Shown here: positions 14,820 to 23,950 of the stretch, in pieces
How positions within the stretch are numbered: the stretch's first letter is position 1
How the letters are laid out: every line of letters starts with the position of its first letter
NCBI GenBank assembly: GCA_964406795.1
Contig: CAYOTA010000005.1
Location: 1 to 64,000, forward strand
Reading direction: 5' to 3'
DNA: 64,000 nt
Origin: JAGORM01 sp964406795
GTDB lineage: Bacteria; Patescibacteriota; Microgenomatia; Levybacterales; GWA1-39-11
Program-made: the position numbers and the translations under genes
Notes under the pieces: generated by a model
Databases searched by the model: none
What the model saw: the letters and a program-made list of their open reading frames with translations, nothing else
Told to the model about the DNA's origin: nothing

Positions 14820-15464
14820 ATGACGCAAGCAGTTCCTGAAGCAAAAACTACACCACAACCAACACCCGACGAAACCCAAGAGACAAACGGATTTGGTGTT
14901 CCAACTGCCGGACAAAATGAGCCTATCACAAATACCCAAGCAGTTGTCACCGCTGCTCAAAATTTAGAGGCAGAAACAGGAGTGGTTGATTTCGCAACTA
15001 AAGAAATAACTGAAGACCAGAACGTATCGGCTCAGCCTTCAGCAGAACACACACAACCTACAGACATTCACCCTGAAGTAATAGCAGTAGGTGTTGAAGT
15101 TGTAAGTCCACACGAAGAAGTACAAGAACTTGATGCAGCTGCACAAGCACTAGGAGGTGGAGTTGTAGGATCAGTTGCGTCAACTCAGGGTCTTGGACAA
15201 GCTCAAGTTGAAATGAATCCCCAACCCTCTCCAGAACCCGAACTAATTATTTCTGAAACTGATGCGTTTGATGCAAGGAAGTCTCGAAAATTTGAAAAAG
15301 GTGAGGGAAGCGTATACAGAAGTGCCGTTATGGGAAGGTTTAAAGAATTGCTGCATGCCAAAATTCCTAAAATATTTGGCGGACGAAAAGAAATACCTAC
15401 AGCTCAAGGGCAAAATAATGTAATCCCATTCCCTCAACCGCAGGAAACAAAAAAAGCGGCATAA
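14820..15464 (+). CDS. Hypothetical acidic, disordered protein, 214 aa
   Basis: Family not recognised. The first ~150 residues are low complexity, rich in Thr, Pro, Gln, Glu and Val, and look disordered. The C-terminal part is basic (DARKSRKFEKGEGSVYRSAVMGRFKELLHAKIPKIFGGRKE) and may be the folded or membrane-binding part. It ends two bases before the VirD4/TraG-like ATPase gene and is probably co-transcribed, so an accessory role with that ATPase is an inference from position. The ATG is fixed by the leaderless promoter at 14784-14812. Confidence 0.65.
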   Translation: MTQAVPEAKTTPQPTPDETQETNGFGVPTAGQNEPITNTQAVVTAAQNLEAETGVVDFATKEITEDQNVSAQPSAEHTQPTDIHPEVIAVGVEVVSPHEEVQELDAAAQALGGGVVGSVASTQGLGQAQVEMNPQPSPEPELIISETDAFDARKSRKFEKGEGSVYRSAVMGRFKELLHAKIPKIFGGRKEIPTAQGQNNVIPFPQPQETKKAA

Positions 15465-15466
15465 CC

Positions 15467-17902
15467 ATGAATACTTTTGAAACAGTAGATTTAATAATAA
15501 ATGTGTTAATGGCGCTAATCATCTCGTTTTTATTACTGAGCGTTTTTATTGCCATGGGAATTGGCACGTTCATAGGATATAAAATTTGGTCAAAAAACAA
15601 AGCTCGGCAAAAAAAAGCGCTGGACATGGTATTACTGGAAGTCCAACTTCCTCGCGAAAACGAAATAAAAATAGATGCAGCCGAACAAATGTTTTCTGCT
15701 TTTACCGGAATCAAAGGAGTTAAAGGAAGACTTGGCTTTACAAAAGTTCCGGATCACATTGTATTCGAAATTGTGGCAAAAACTGGAGATATTCGATTTT
15801 ATGTCTCAATGCCAAAAAAACTTCAGGATATGGTAGAAAAACAAATCCATGGAGCATATCCTGACGCAGCTATACTAGAAGCTGAAGAATATGATTTGTT
15901 TACCGATGACAGCAAGGTGTCTTTTGCAGGTCTGGTCACTAAAAAAACAGCTCCTTACTCACCTATCAAAACATACCAAAATTTAGCTGTTGACCCTATG
16001 TCTACCATTGTTTCAACGTTAGGTAAAATGCAGGAGGGTGAATCAGCCGCTATCCAAATATTGATAACCCCTGGAGGAGATGCATGGAAAAAAGCCGGGA
16101 GAGCTCACGTAACCGGAATTAAAAAACGGGAAGCAAATTCAGAAACAGCAAAATACAATGTAGACCAAAAAGAACTGGAGGCAATTGAACAAAAATTAAC
16201 AAAGCCCGGATTTAATACATATATTAGGCTTGTTGTATCCTCTTCATCCAAGGAAGCGGCAGATGCACATTTGGAAAATATGATTACATCGTTTACACAG
16301 TTCTCGTCCTACAATTCTTTCAGTAAAGAAAAATTCAAATACTTTAAGGGAATGTTTATGGTGGACTTTATTTATAGAACACTCCCGCTTTTGAAACAAG
16401 GATCCATCTTGGCAACCGATGAATTGGCTACTCTTTTTCACTTTCCTAATAAGTCCGTGGAGTCCCCACATATCCACTGGCTGGCGGCGCGCAGTGCTCC
16501 TGCTCCAGCAAGCATCCCTACAGAAGGATTATATATTGGAAAAAGTGTATACCGTGGGTATGAAAAACCAATTTTCATAGGAGATGATGACAGACGGCGC
16601 CACATGTACATTATTGGAAAAACCGGTGTAGGAAAATCCGAGTTTTTGAAGGATATGATTCTGCAGGATATTAGGGCCGGTCACGGCGTGTGCTTTATTG
16701 ATCCTCATGACACTATTGATTTAATTCTTCCTCTAATTCCGCCGGAACGGGCCGAAGATGTAATCTTGTTTGACCCATCAGACACAGAACGCCCCATGGG
16801 GCTTAATATGCTTGAGGCTACCACTGAAGAACAAAAACATTTGGTTGTAACTTCCATTATTGGTCTTATGTATAAACTCTTTGACCCTAATCAAACCGGT
16901 ATCATAGGTCCCAGGTTTGAACATGCAGTTAGAAACGCTATGCTCACGGTTATGTCAGAGCCGGGAAGTACGTTTGTTGAAGTTATGCGTGTCTTAACTG
17001 ATCAGAATTTTGTGCAAGAATTACTACCTAAAGTGAAAGACCCAATTATAAGACGCTACTGGACTGACCAAATTGCACAGACCTCAGATTTCCACAAATC
17101 TGAAGTTTTGGATTACATCACCTCTAAATTCGGACGGTTTGTTACCAACACCATGATGAGAAATATGATTGGACAGTCTGATTCTTCATTCAATTTTAGA
17201 AAATCTATGGATGAAGGAAAAATTTTATTAATTTCTTTGGCTAAAGGAAAAATTGGTGAAGAAAACTCAAGCTTTTTAGGACTCGTGTTAGTTCCAAAGA
17301 TTCTGGTAGCAGCCATGAGCAGACAAGATATTCCCCAAGAGCAAAGACGCGACTTTTTCCTCTATGTTGATGAGTTTCAAAACTTTGCAACAAAAGACTT
17401 TGCGCAAATTTTGTCAGAGGCCAGAAAATATAGATTAAATCTTATTGTAGCCAATCAGTTTATAGGGCAAATTGAGGAAGAAATTAAAAACGCTATTTTT
17501 GGAAACGTGGGAACAATTGTGTCTTTCCGTGTAGGAGTTGCTGACGCAAACTATCTGCAGCATGAATTCCAGCCCACATTTGGAGAAGCTGATCTTATTA
17601 ATATAGAAGCACGTCACGCGTATGTTAAAACAGTTGTTAAAAATGAACCCGCTCCCCCATTTTCTATGGATTTAACCCGTGACTTGGAGGTAGAGCGCAA
17701 ATTGTCCAATCCACGCGTTACTGAATTAATTAAAGAATTATCCCGACTTAAATATGGAAAACCCAGAGAACTTGTAGAGGCTGAAATTGCAAAACGCTCT
17801 AAATTATTTGAAGTGTTTGGTGACTTAGGACCTGGCGAAACCGACCCATTTAATGGTGGTGAAGGAAAATTAGGAAGCGGAAACGGTGGCGGAATGGTGT
17901 AA
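15467..17902 (+). CDS. VirD4/TraG-like coupling ATPase (TraM-recognition/HerA-type)
   Basis: An 811-aa ATPase with one N-terminal membrane segment (ALIISFLLLSVFIAMGIGTFIGYKIW). A middle domain leads to the motor domain with Walker A YIIGKTGVGKSEFLKD, Walker B FFLYVDEFQNFATKDF and a following sensor-like LIVANQFIGQI. The C-terminus is basic then Gly-rich. This architecture matches conjugative coupling proteins that feed DNA or protein to a T4SS. It is separated by about 17 kb from the main T4SS-like cluster (34705-56710), and I expect the two to work together. The gene just upstream is an unknown co-transcribed protein. Confidence 0.88.
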   Translation: MNTFETVDLIINVLMALIISFLLLSVFIAMGIGTFIGYKIWSKNKARQKKALDMVLLEVQLPRENEIKIDAAEQMFSAFTGIKGVKGRLGFTKVPDHIVFEIVAKTGDIRFYVSMPKKLQDMVEKQIHGAYPDAAILEAEEYDLFTDDSKVSFAGLVTKKTAPYSPIKTYQNLAVDPMSTIVSTLGKMQEGESAAIQILITPGGDAWKKAGRAHVTGIKKREANSETAKYNVDQKELEAIEQKLTKPGFNTYIRLVVSSSSKEAADAHLENMITSFTQFSSYNSFSKEKFKYFKGMFMVDFIYRTLPLLKQGSILATDELATLFHFPNKSVESPHIHWLAARSAPAPASIPTEGLYIGKSVYRGYEKPIFIGDDDRRRHMYIIGKTGVGKSEFLKDMILQDIRAGHGVCFIDPHDTIDLILPLIPPERAEDVILFDPSDTERPMGLNMLEATTEEQKHLVVTSIIGLMYKLFDPNQTGIIGPRFEHAVRNAMLTVMSEPGSTFVEVMRVLTDQNFVQELLPKVKDPIIRRYWTDQIAQTSDFHKSEVLDYITSKFGRFVTNTMMRNMIGQSDSSFNFRKSMDEGKILLISLAKGKIGEENSSFLGLVLVPKILVAAMSRQDIPQEQRRDFFLYVDEFQNFATKDFAQILSEARKYRLNLIVANQFIGQIEEEIKNAIFGNVGTIVSFRVGVADANYLQHEFQPTFGEADLINIEARHAYVKTVVKNEPAPPFSMDLTRDLEVERKLSNPRVTELIKELSRLKYGKPRELVEAEIAKRSKLFEVFGDLGPGETDPFNGGEGKLGSGNGGGMV

Positions 17903-17904
17903 AA

Positions 17905-18750
17905 TCAAGATAACTTTTTACCCAAAACACCTTTTAATAATTTTTCCTGTTCTTTTTTTAACTCTTTAATATATCTTTCGGGCACTAAGTCTTCTGGCAT
18001 TTTCCCACCAATTTCTCTGATTGTTTGTCTTACTTTTTTGCCAATTTCAAAATGTGTGCTACTGGATTGGTAGTCTCCCTTTATATTTTCATTTCTTATC
18101 TTTTCATCTGTTTGAGTTATCCTGAATAAATTGGCGGCAAGCTCTGTTGAGCCGGCCCTATCTAAAACGTCATCTTTCCCAATTTTTTTCCTACTTTGAA
18201 TTTTATCTTTTTTCATCCCATATAGTCCTTCATATCCCGCATTATTAAATCTACCGAAATTATTTACACCAGCCTGCTTTGCCGTTTGAAAAAGTTTCTT
18301 GTTGTGGTCTTTCACCTCATCTCTTATAAATAGTCTTTTTTCATTGTCTTCTAATTGTGCTGAGATTTCTTGTCGCCTAGTTTGAATAGCAAAGTAAGTT
18401 TGAGCTAGTGAAATTTCTTTTTTTCGAGAGTCTCCATTTTGTGCTATAAGATAACAAGCATATCTAGATAACTTATAATCCTGAACAGACCTGGAAGCTT
18501 CTCTAGGACTTCCTTTCGCGATTATTATCATTTTACCGACGTCGGTAAAATGATCAAAAACATCTTGTCCGCTATTCTTACAAGCTAGTTTTGCCTTCTC
18601 AATTACAACACTCTGGAAATTACTCCACTTACTATATCCTAAAAGAGGCATTAACTCCCGTGCCTCCCAATACTCAATGCCATTTTCATCAACTTTTTTA
18701 ATCTGTTCAAAATTTTTACTAGGACTTGTTGGAAACTGAGAATTATTCAT
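17905..18750 (-). CDS. dinD: DNA damage-inducible protein D (DinD-like)
   Basis: A 281-aa protein. The N-terminal BRO/ANT-like domain is WEARELMPLLGYSKWSNFQSVVIEKAKLACKNSGQDVFDHF. The DinD-type middle and C-terminus follow (KNSGQ..., FNNAGYEGLYGMKKDKIQ, DVLDRAGSTELAANLFRITQTDEKIR). In E. coli DinD is SOS-induced and inhibits RecA. Here it lies alone between the coupling-ATPase gene (convergent, two-base gap) and a REP-like repeat. A consensus-like promoter (TTGACA, 18 bp, TATATT) is upstream. No clear LexA box was found. Often horizontally transferred. Confidence 0.9.
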   Translation of the reverse strand: MNNSQFPTSPSKNFEQIKKVDENGIEYWEARELMPLLGYSKWSNFQSVVIEKAKLACKNSGQDVFDHFTDVGKMIIIAKGSPREASRSVQDYKLSRYACYLIAQNGDSRKKEISLAQTYFAIQTRRQEISAQLEDNEKRLFIRDEVKDHNKKLFQTAKQAGVNNFGRFNNAGYEGLYGMKKDKIQSRKKIGKDDVLDRAGSTELAANLFRITQTDEKIRNENIKGDYQSSSTHFEIGKKVRQTIREIGGKMPEDLVPERYIKELKKEQEKLLKGVLGKKLS

Positions 18751-18760
18751 TGTGGTTCAT

Positions 18761-18790
18761 AATATAACAATTGAAAATAGTCAATGTCAA
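18761..18790 (-). promoter_or_regulatory. dinD promoter
   Basis: TTGACA (18785-18790), 18-bp spacer, TATATT (18761-18766) on the minus strand. TTGAC is repeated inside the spacer. Confidence 0.65.
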
Positions 18791-18829
18791 TTAAAATTAT
18801 TGAATGACTTCTCCTCCTTCAAGTACATG

Positions 18830-18890
18830 GTCATCGCGAGGCTACATGGTAGCCGTGGTGATCTCTTGAGATTGCTACGCTCGCAATGAC
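18830..18890. repeat. REP-like palindromic repeat
   Basis: A 61-bp element with GTCATCGCGAG at one end and CTCGCAATGAC at the other, containing GTGGTGATCTC and GAGATTGCTACG arms. It is a variant of the dispersed GTCATTGCGAG...CTCGCAATGAC repeat seen in many bacterial genomes. It sits between dinD and tRNA-Ile. Confidence 0.7.
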
Positions 18891-18975
18891 AAACCCGCTG
18901 GGAAAAAGTGAATTCACTAAAGTTATTTCTGAGCACTGTGGGGCAAAAAATGATCTTGTTTGGTACAAATAAATT

Positions 18976-19050
18976 TGGTGGAGCCGACAGGATTCGAACC
19001 TGTGGCCAGGTGTGTATAAGACACCTGCTCTACCGCTGAGCTACGGCTCC
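18976..19050 (-). tRNA. tRNA-Ile (anticodon UAU), CCA encoded
   Basis: A class I tRNA with acceptor GGAGCCG/CGGCTCC, D-arm TAGCTCAGCGGTAGAGCA, anticodon stem GGTGT/ACACC and loop CTTATAC (anticodon UAU). T-arm ACAGG-TTCGAAT-CCTGT, discriminator A and CCA (18976-18978). It reads AUA directly, instead of the common lysidine-modified CAU tRNA. Confidence 0.9.
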
Positions 19051-19060
19051 AAGTGTTAGC

Positions 19061-19089
19061 ATTATACCAAAATAGGAACACGCCTACAA
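19061..19089 (-). promoter_or_regulatory. tRNA-Ile promoter
   Basis: TTGTAG (19084-19089), 17-bp spacer, TATAAT (19061-19066). Start about four bases before the mature tRNA 5' end. It is divergent from the promoter at 19107-19136. Confidence 0.7.
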
Positions 19090-19106
19090 AGAATTTGCTG
19101 CTGAGG

Positions 19107-19136
19107 TTGTAAGATCACCTCTAAATCCTCTATAAT
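19107..19136 (+). promoter_or_regulatory. Promoter of the SpoIID-like gene
   Basis: TTGTAA (19107-19112), 18-bp spacer, TATAAT (19131-19136). Start is expected about five bases before the ATG at 19148, so the leader is very short. Confidence 0.65.
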
Positions 19137-19147
19137 AGTTTTATCCC

Positions 19148-20839
19148 ATGAAAAGAATTGTTTTAGCATTTATATTCACATTTTTTATAGCCTTTGCCTT
19201 CTCTATAACTTCACAAAAAGCATACTCTGATGAATTGGATGAAATTAGTAAAAAAATTGCTGATTTACAGTCCGCACTCTCCTCATCTGAGCGCGCAACT
19301 GCTCCTTTCCTGGTACAGTTAAACCAACTCAAAACACAGCTTGACGGAATTACCAACCAAGTAGCCGTTACTGAAACAAATATTGCCGTTAAGAAAAAAG
19401 GTATAGATAAAGGGTATATAGATTTAGAAGCGCAAACAGATGTGTTTAATAAAACGGTCAGAAATTACTATATTAAAAGCTATTTATTCTCCCCTATTTT
19501 AGTGTTTTTGTCCTCTGATGACGCGCAAAACGCAACCAGGCTTATTGCATATCAAAAAAAAGGACAAGACCAGGACAAGTCGATTCTGACAAATATCGCA
19601 TTAAAAATTGTAGACTTAGAGCAGCGTAAAGATGCTTTAGAAGAAGAGCAGCAAATCTTAACTGCCACAAAAACAAAGCTTGATATCCAAAATGCGGAAA
19701 TTAAAAAATTGGTTGATGGAGCCAAAGCATATCAGACCACGTTGTCGTCACAAATTGCTGAAATGTCAGCAAAACAACAAAGTATTATTAACCAAAGATC
19801 AGGAGGATTTACGGCTACCATTGGTGACTCGGGACTAGCAGATGACTATAATGCCTCAATCAAGGGATTTAAAGAATCTGCCCCAAGCGGATACTTTGCT
19901 GTTTTCTCCTTTGGCGCTCACACTCATAGAAAAGGTATGAGTCAATACGGGGCACGTGGTAGAGCACAGTCCGGTCAAGATTTTAAAACAATTTTAAAAG
20001 CATATTATGGGAAAGAACCGGTTTCAAAAGATACGGGTGGAAGTATTAAGGTAGCAGGTTTTGGAGAAATAGATTTTGAAGGAAAATATCTGTATGGCAT
20101 TGCTGAAATGCCTTCATCGTGGCATCCTGAAGCACTTAAGGCGCAGGCAGTGGCCGCCCGTACATATGCCTACAGATATAAAAATGAAGGAAAAGAAATA
20201 TGTACCACTGAAGCATGTCAAGTATATAATGATGGCAAGGCAAACAGCGTTCCTCAAGCTTGGAAAGACGCTGTTGACTCCACAAAGGGGCAGGTTTTAG
20301 AAGGTGTAGTTACCTACTATGCATCCACTCACGGTGGTTTTGCCTCCCCCATTGGGTGGGATACTACGGACGGAAGCGGCGGATCCAGCTTTATAGACAA
20401 GTCTTATGATAAAATTGGTGGATCTCCATGGCTTTATAAAGCATGGTACACCAAGGGTTATAGTGTGTCTTCAGACAAATGCGGCAGATCAAATCCATGG
20501 CTGTCTCCTGAAGAAATGGCAGACATAGTTAACGCAGCCCTTGCCCTTAAAACTTCCGGTATTGATACAGGAAGAATTACCCCTGTGACCACTTCCTGCT
20601 GGGGTGGTGGAACCCCATATAGTATGGATGAGTTAAAAAATTTAGTATCTGGCAATGGTGGGATTTCTCAAGCAACCAGTGTTACTGTTACTCAAGGAAA
20701 TGGAAGCACAAATAATGTAACTATAAACGGTGTTTCACTGTCCGGTGAGGACTTTAAGCGAGCATTTAATCTCCGCGCTCCCGGATATCTTGCGATCCCC
20801 CAGTCAGGATTTGCATTCTTTAATATAGAAAGAAAATAG
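19148..20839 (+). CDS. Secreted SpoIID/LytB-domain protein with coiled coil
   Basis: A 563-aa protein with a signal peptide (RIVLAFIFTFFIAFAFSIT, cleavage near QKAYS) and a long coiled coil (about 30-225: DELDEISKKIADLQSAL...). A SpoIID domain follows (about 245-540: HRKGMSQYGARGRAQSGQDFKTILKAYYG, ALKAQAVAARTYAYRYK, YYASTHGG). The family cuts or remodels glycan strands (SpoIID is a lytic transglycosylase acting on denuded glycan). The Gln-Tyr-Gly-Ala and ALKAQAVAARTYA blocks are intact. The coiled coil resembles the regulatory part of cell-division hydrolases, so control by an envelope complex is likely (inference). Confidence 0.88.
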   Translation: MKRIVLAFIFTFFIAFAFSITSQKAYSDELDEISKKIADLQSALSSSERATAPFLVQLNQLKTQLDGITNQVAVTETNIAVKKKGIDKGYIDLEAQTDVFNKTVRNYYIKSYLFSPILVFLSSDDAQNATRLIAYQKKGQDQDKSILTNIALKIVDLEQRKDALEEEQQILTATKTKLDIQNAEIKKLVDGAKAYQTTLSSQIAEMSAKQQSIINQRSGGFTATIGDSGLADDYNASIKGFKESAPSGYFAVFSFGAHTHRKGMSQYGARGRAQSGQDFKTILKAYYGKEPVSKDTGGSIKVAGFGEIDFEGKYLYGIAEMPSSWHPEALKAQAVAARTYAYRYKNEGKEICTTEACQVYNDGKANSVPQAWKDAVDSTKGQVLEGVVTYYASTHGGFASPIGWDTTDGSGGSSFIDKSYDKIGGSPWLYKAWYTKGYSVSSDKCGRSNPWLSPEEMADIVNAALALKTSGIDTGRITPVTTSCWGGGTPYSMDELKNLVSGNGGISQATSVTVTQGNGSTNNVTINGVSLSGEDFKRAFNLRAPGYLAIPQSGFAFFNIERK

Positions 20840-20862
20840 AAATAGTAGAGTATAATAAGCTT

Positions 20863-21564
20863 ATGCCAGATTTAACCCTCCAAGGAGAATTTGTATTACC
20901 TAAAAAATCAGTAGAACCTGCAAAACAGCCAGATGCACTTAATCAAACGAATGCCCCAAAAGCACCTAAACAATCGGTGGACAAAACGGGAACCAACACG
21001 CATGAGCGGAAAAATATGCATTTTTTCTCGTCACTTGGATATTATCCTAGTAACGTAATCTTCCAAAACCAGGAGGCGGATGAGGAGGTTGTGCTAGTTG
21101 TAAGACGCGACCTAATAACAAATGTTCCTTGGGTATTGTCTATGATCATATTGCTTATACTACCGGTAGTACTCGCTCCACTGTCTCCCGTCTTTTTCCC
21201 AAATTTATCAGTATCCCCTATTCTTGTAACGGTAACACTGGCTTTTTATTATTTGATTGTATTTAGTTTTTCACTTCTGTACTTTGCTATCTGGTACTTT
21301 AACGCAGGAATTATAACCAACAAACGCGTAATTGACCTTGATGTTCCAAATATCTTAGTACGCCATTTGGCAGAAGCTCGTCTTGTCAGTATTGTTGACG
21401 TTGCGTTTTCCCAGGTTGGAGGGATCAGAAGCTTTTTTGACTATGGAAATGTAGATTTACAAACAGAAGGACTTCAGCAAAATATTGAGTTTGATAGGGC
21501 ACCTGACCCTAACTTTATCAGAAAAGTAATCGGAGAATTATTAGTTGATAAACCATCATCATGA
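20863..21564 (+). CDS. Membrane protein with bacterial PH-like domain
   Basis: A 233-aa protein with a disordered Pro/Lys/Gln N-terminus (about 60 residues) and two membrane segments (WVLSMIILLILPVVLAPL; ILVTVTLAFYYLIVFSFSLLYFAIWYF). A bPH-like beta domain follows (ITNKRVIDLDVPNILVRHLAEARLVSIVDVAFSQVGGIRSFFDYGNVDLQTEG). Such proteins are typical of Patescibacteria; the role is unknown. TATAAT (20851-20856) lies six bases before the ATG. It overlaps the next gene by four bases (ATGA), so it starts a translationally coupled operon that runs to 24407. Confidence 0.8.
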   Translation: MPDLTLQGEFVLPKKSVEPAKQPDALNQTNAPKAPKQSVDKTGTNTHERKNMHFFSSLGYYPSNVIFQNQEADEEVVLVVRRDLITNVPWVLSMIILLILPVVLAPLSPVFFPNLSVSPILVTVTLAFYYLIVFSFSLLYFAIWYFNAGIITNKRVIDLDVPNILVRHLAEARLVSIVDVAFSQVGGIRSFFDYGNVDLQTEGLQQNIEFDRAPDPNFIRKVIGELLVDKPSS

Positions 21565-21803
21565 CTATAGAAGATATATACACACAATTTACGTTATTTT
21601 TTCAAAACCAGGATTTAATTCTCAAGGGAATTCTTTTTGTACTTTTACTATTATTCTTACTTTTTACGCTTGTATTCGGACGTCAAATTGATATTTTAAC
21701 AAAGGTTATAAATCAGGTAACCTTTTCACCCATCTTTAAATTAATGGGTTACGGCCTAACCGTTGTAACCCTTATACTTTTAGTACTTGTCATAATCGTG
21801 TAA
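21561..21803 (+). CDS. Small two-helix membrane protein, 80 aa
   Basis: Two membrane segments (ILKGILFVLLLLFLLFTLVFG; LMGYGLTVVTLILLVLVIIV) with a short amphipathic N-terminus. The start overlaps the stop of the PH-domain gene (ATGA), which implies coupled translation and a shared function. Family not recognised. Confidence 0.75.
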   Translation: MTIEDIYTQFTLFFQNQDLILKGILFVLLLLFLLFTLVFGRQIDILTKVINQVTFSPIFKLMGYGLTVVTLILLVLVIIV

Positions 21804-21822
21804 GATAGATATATCTGCCACC

Positions 21823-23607
21823 ATGGAAACACACCACATAACAACCGGTAAAATCGTATCATCTCCTACTGACACGACCTGGGCGCAAGCATATAGCGCG
21901 GGTAAACTCTACACAGTATTAAGCCTAAAAGGAACATCTGACACAACACTTGCAGCCCTCGGGAAAGATATAAATGAAAAGCTCCAGCGGGAGTTTTTTG
22001 CACTGGATGACAAATCACTTGCAACCATTAAAAAAGCTGTTGAAACATCTGTGTCAGACGTGCCTTCTGAAACAACTTACTCACTAGTGTTGACCACTGT
22101 TGTAAACGATGCGCTGTACATAGTTATAGCAAATAGCGGATATATAGTTTTAAAAAGAGGAGACAATGCATCAGTAATTGCTGCAGGAGAAAATAATTCT
22201 ATAGCTACATTCTCTGGAAAATATGAGACACATGACATATTTATCTTAACAACAGGAAGTTTTCTAAAAACTATACCGCTTGAAGAGGTAACAAAAACGC
22301 TGGAGGACGCAAACCCTCATGAAATTGCTGAAAGTCTTGCTTTACTAATTCACGAAAAGTCAACGGGTTTAGAGGCAGGATTAATTATTAAAATGGGCGG
22401 ACATCAATCCCCTATTGCAACGCCACGAGATGAAACAGTAAGCACACAAGAACAGGAATTGGAAGAAAAAAATGACCATTTAGAATTAGGTGAGGAAATG
22501 CCTCAAGGCTCAAAATTTGCGCTTCCTGTCCTAGGTCTTACTGGTCTTCGAAATCTTATTCCTAAAAGATTCTCAAGAAAGCAGCTTATAGCTGGTGCAA
22601 TTATTGTGCTAGTCATTGTTTTGGGTGGAGGAATATTGCTTGAAAATAGTAAGCGTCAGGACGCACAGCTAAATACTCAAGCACAAGCTCTTGTAGATTC
22701 ACAAAAGGAACGGTTTGACGAAGCAGTGGCAGTAATTGGCCTTAATAAATCACTCGCCATCGAACAGCTTTCGGGAATTAAAACAAATCTTGAACCAGAA
22801 CTGAATAAATTCCCAGAGGGAAGTGAGTCACGCAAAACTATTGATGACTTTTTAAAACAGATTGAAGAAGCCCTGGGAGGAAACACCTCATCTGGTAGCT
22901 CACCCATTAGTGTTTTTCTTGAACCTAAAGATGACATCAAAACAATTGCATTTGTAACAAACAAAGGAGGAACACTTACAATTTCTGGAGGAACCACAGC
23001 CAGCACCATTTCCAGCACTGGAGGCGTTGAAAAAACTTTTGAATCAGAAAACGCAAAGGGAATATCCGCTTCAGAAACGAATATTTTTATACTGACTTCA
23101 AAAGGAGTCCAAAAAATTGAAAAGTCATCTGGAGATGCTGACGAAATATTTGAGGCCGCCGGAAAAAGCATTGACACATTTGGTGACAACATATATGTTT
23201 TGGAAGGAAAAACTATCAATAAATATAGACCAAATACCTATGCGAAAGAAGCGTATTTAACAGGTGACATAACGTTAACTGATCCTTCAAGTATTGCTAT
23301 AGACTCATCCATTTATGTTGTGGACGAGGGTAAAATAAAAAAGTTCACCAGAGGCGCTGAGGATTCATTTAGCTATAATGGCCCAAGTCTTTCTAATAAA
23401 TCCCTCGCATACACTGATGAAGAATATACAAATCTGTATGTGGCTGACCCTGCCTCTAAAATGGCGTATGTCATAGGTAAATCAGGAAATAAAGTAAGTG
23501 AAGTGAGCCTTAAAGGAATGAGAACTATAACAGGAATTTCAGCATCTGAGACTGAAAAAAGAATATACATTGCAGGAGACAATAAAATCTACTCCATTAA
23601 TTTTTAA
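21823..23607 (+). CDS. Membrane protein: PP2C-like N-domain, one TM, beta-propeller-like C-domain
   Basis: A 594-aa protein of unknown family. Residues 1-190 resemble a PP2C phosphatase-like sandwich (WAQAYSAGKLYTVLSLKG, YSLVLTTVVNDALYIVIANSGYIVLKRG, DIFILTTGSFLKTIP), but I do not see the full set of metal-binding Asp-Gly motifs, so it may be inactive. A membrane segment follows (LIAGAIIVLVIVLGGGILL, about 257-275), then a helical linker. The C-terminal ~240 residues show short repeated strands typical of a beta-propeller (GISASETNIFILTSKGVQKIEKS and similar). It would pair a cytoplasmic domain with an outside propeller. Confidence 0.6.
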   Translation: METHHITTGKIVSSPTDTTWAQAYSAGKLYTVLSLKGTSDTTLAALGKDINEKLQREFFALDDKSLATIKKAVETSVSDVPSETTYSLVLTTVVNDALYIVIANSGYIVLKRGDNASVIAAGENNSIATFSGKYETHDIFILTTGSFLKTIPLEEVTKTLEDANPHEIAESLALLIHEKSTGLEAGLIIKMGGHQSPIATPRDETVSTQEQELEEKNDHLELGEEMPQGSKFALPVLGLTGLRNLIPKRFSRKQLIAGAIIVLVIVLGGGILLENSKRQDAQLNTQAQALVDSQKERFDEAVAVIGLNKSLAIEQLSGIKTNLEPELNKFPEGSESRKTIDDFLKQIEEALGGNTSSGSSPISVFLEPKDDIKTIAFVTNKGGTLTISGGTTASTISSTGGVEKTFESENAKGISASETNIFILTSKGVQKIEKSSGDADEIFEAAGKSIDTFGDNIYVLEGKTINKYRPNTYAKEAYLTGDITLTDPSSIAIDSSIYVVDEGKIKKFTRGAEDSFSYNGPSLSNKSLAYTDEEYTNLYVADPASKMAYVIGKSGNKVSEVSLKGMRTITGISASETEKRIYIAGDNKIYSINF

Positions 23608-23608
23608 T

Positions 23609-23950
23609 ATGGACACATCTTTTAAAAATTTTCAAGAACGCTTAGAACACATGTTATTATTTCAATTAACTCTGAATTTAAAAAGTGGAAAATTGGAACC
23701 TTCTGAGGCGCAAAAGATCGCTTCAGAATACTTGAAAATTATAGCCAAAACAAAAGAAGAACTACTACAGGGAATAATCAACATGGGCCACACATATGTA
23801 GTAATTGAACCAGTTGTCGCAAAGTTTTGCGCTGAATATGATGAAGATTTTAGGAATGACGTACTATCTCATATGAAATCAAAACTACAAACCGGAGACA
23901 TGGACGGAGCAATTGAAGAAGGAAAAAAGATAGGAGGAGTTCATGCTTAG
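23609..23950 (+). CDS. Hypothetical helical protein, 113 aa (paralogue of 47010-47339)
   Basis: Soluble helical protein of unknown family. Its pattern NLKSGKLEPSEAQKIASEYLKIIAKTKEELLQGIINMG matches the AGAIREYDLSVIADFVLKKIDTVKTQEEMRVFLEELA stretch of the protein encoded at 47010-47339 in spacing. Both end with an Ala/Gly/Lys helix (GDMDGAIEEGKK; GNVESALAAIKA). I start it at the ATG at 23609, one base after the preceding stop. The other instance sits in the T4SS cluster, so this family may serve that machine. Confidence 0.65.
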   Translation: MDTSFKNFQERLEHMLLFQLTLNLKSGKLEPSEAQKIASEYLKIIAKTKEELLQGIINMGHTYVVIEPVVAKFCAEYDEDFRNDVLSHMKSKLQTGDMDGAIEEGKKIGGVHA

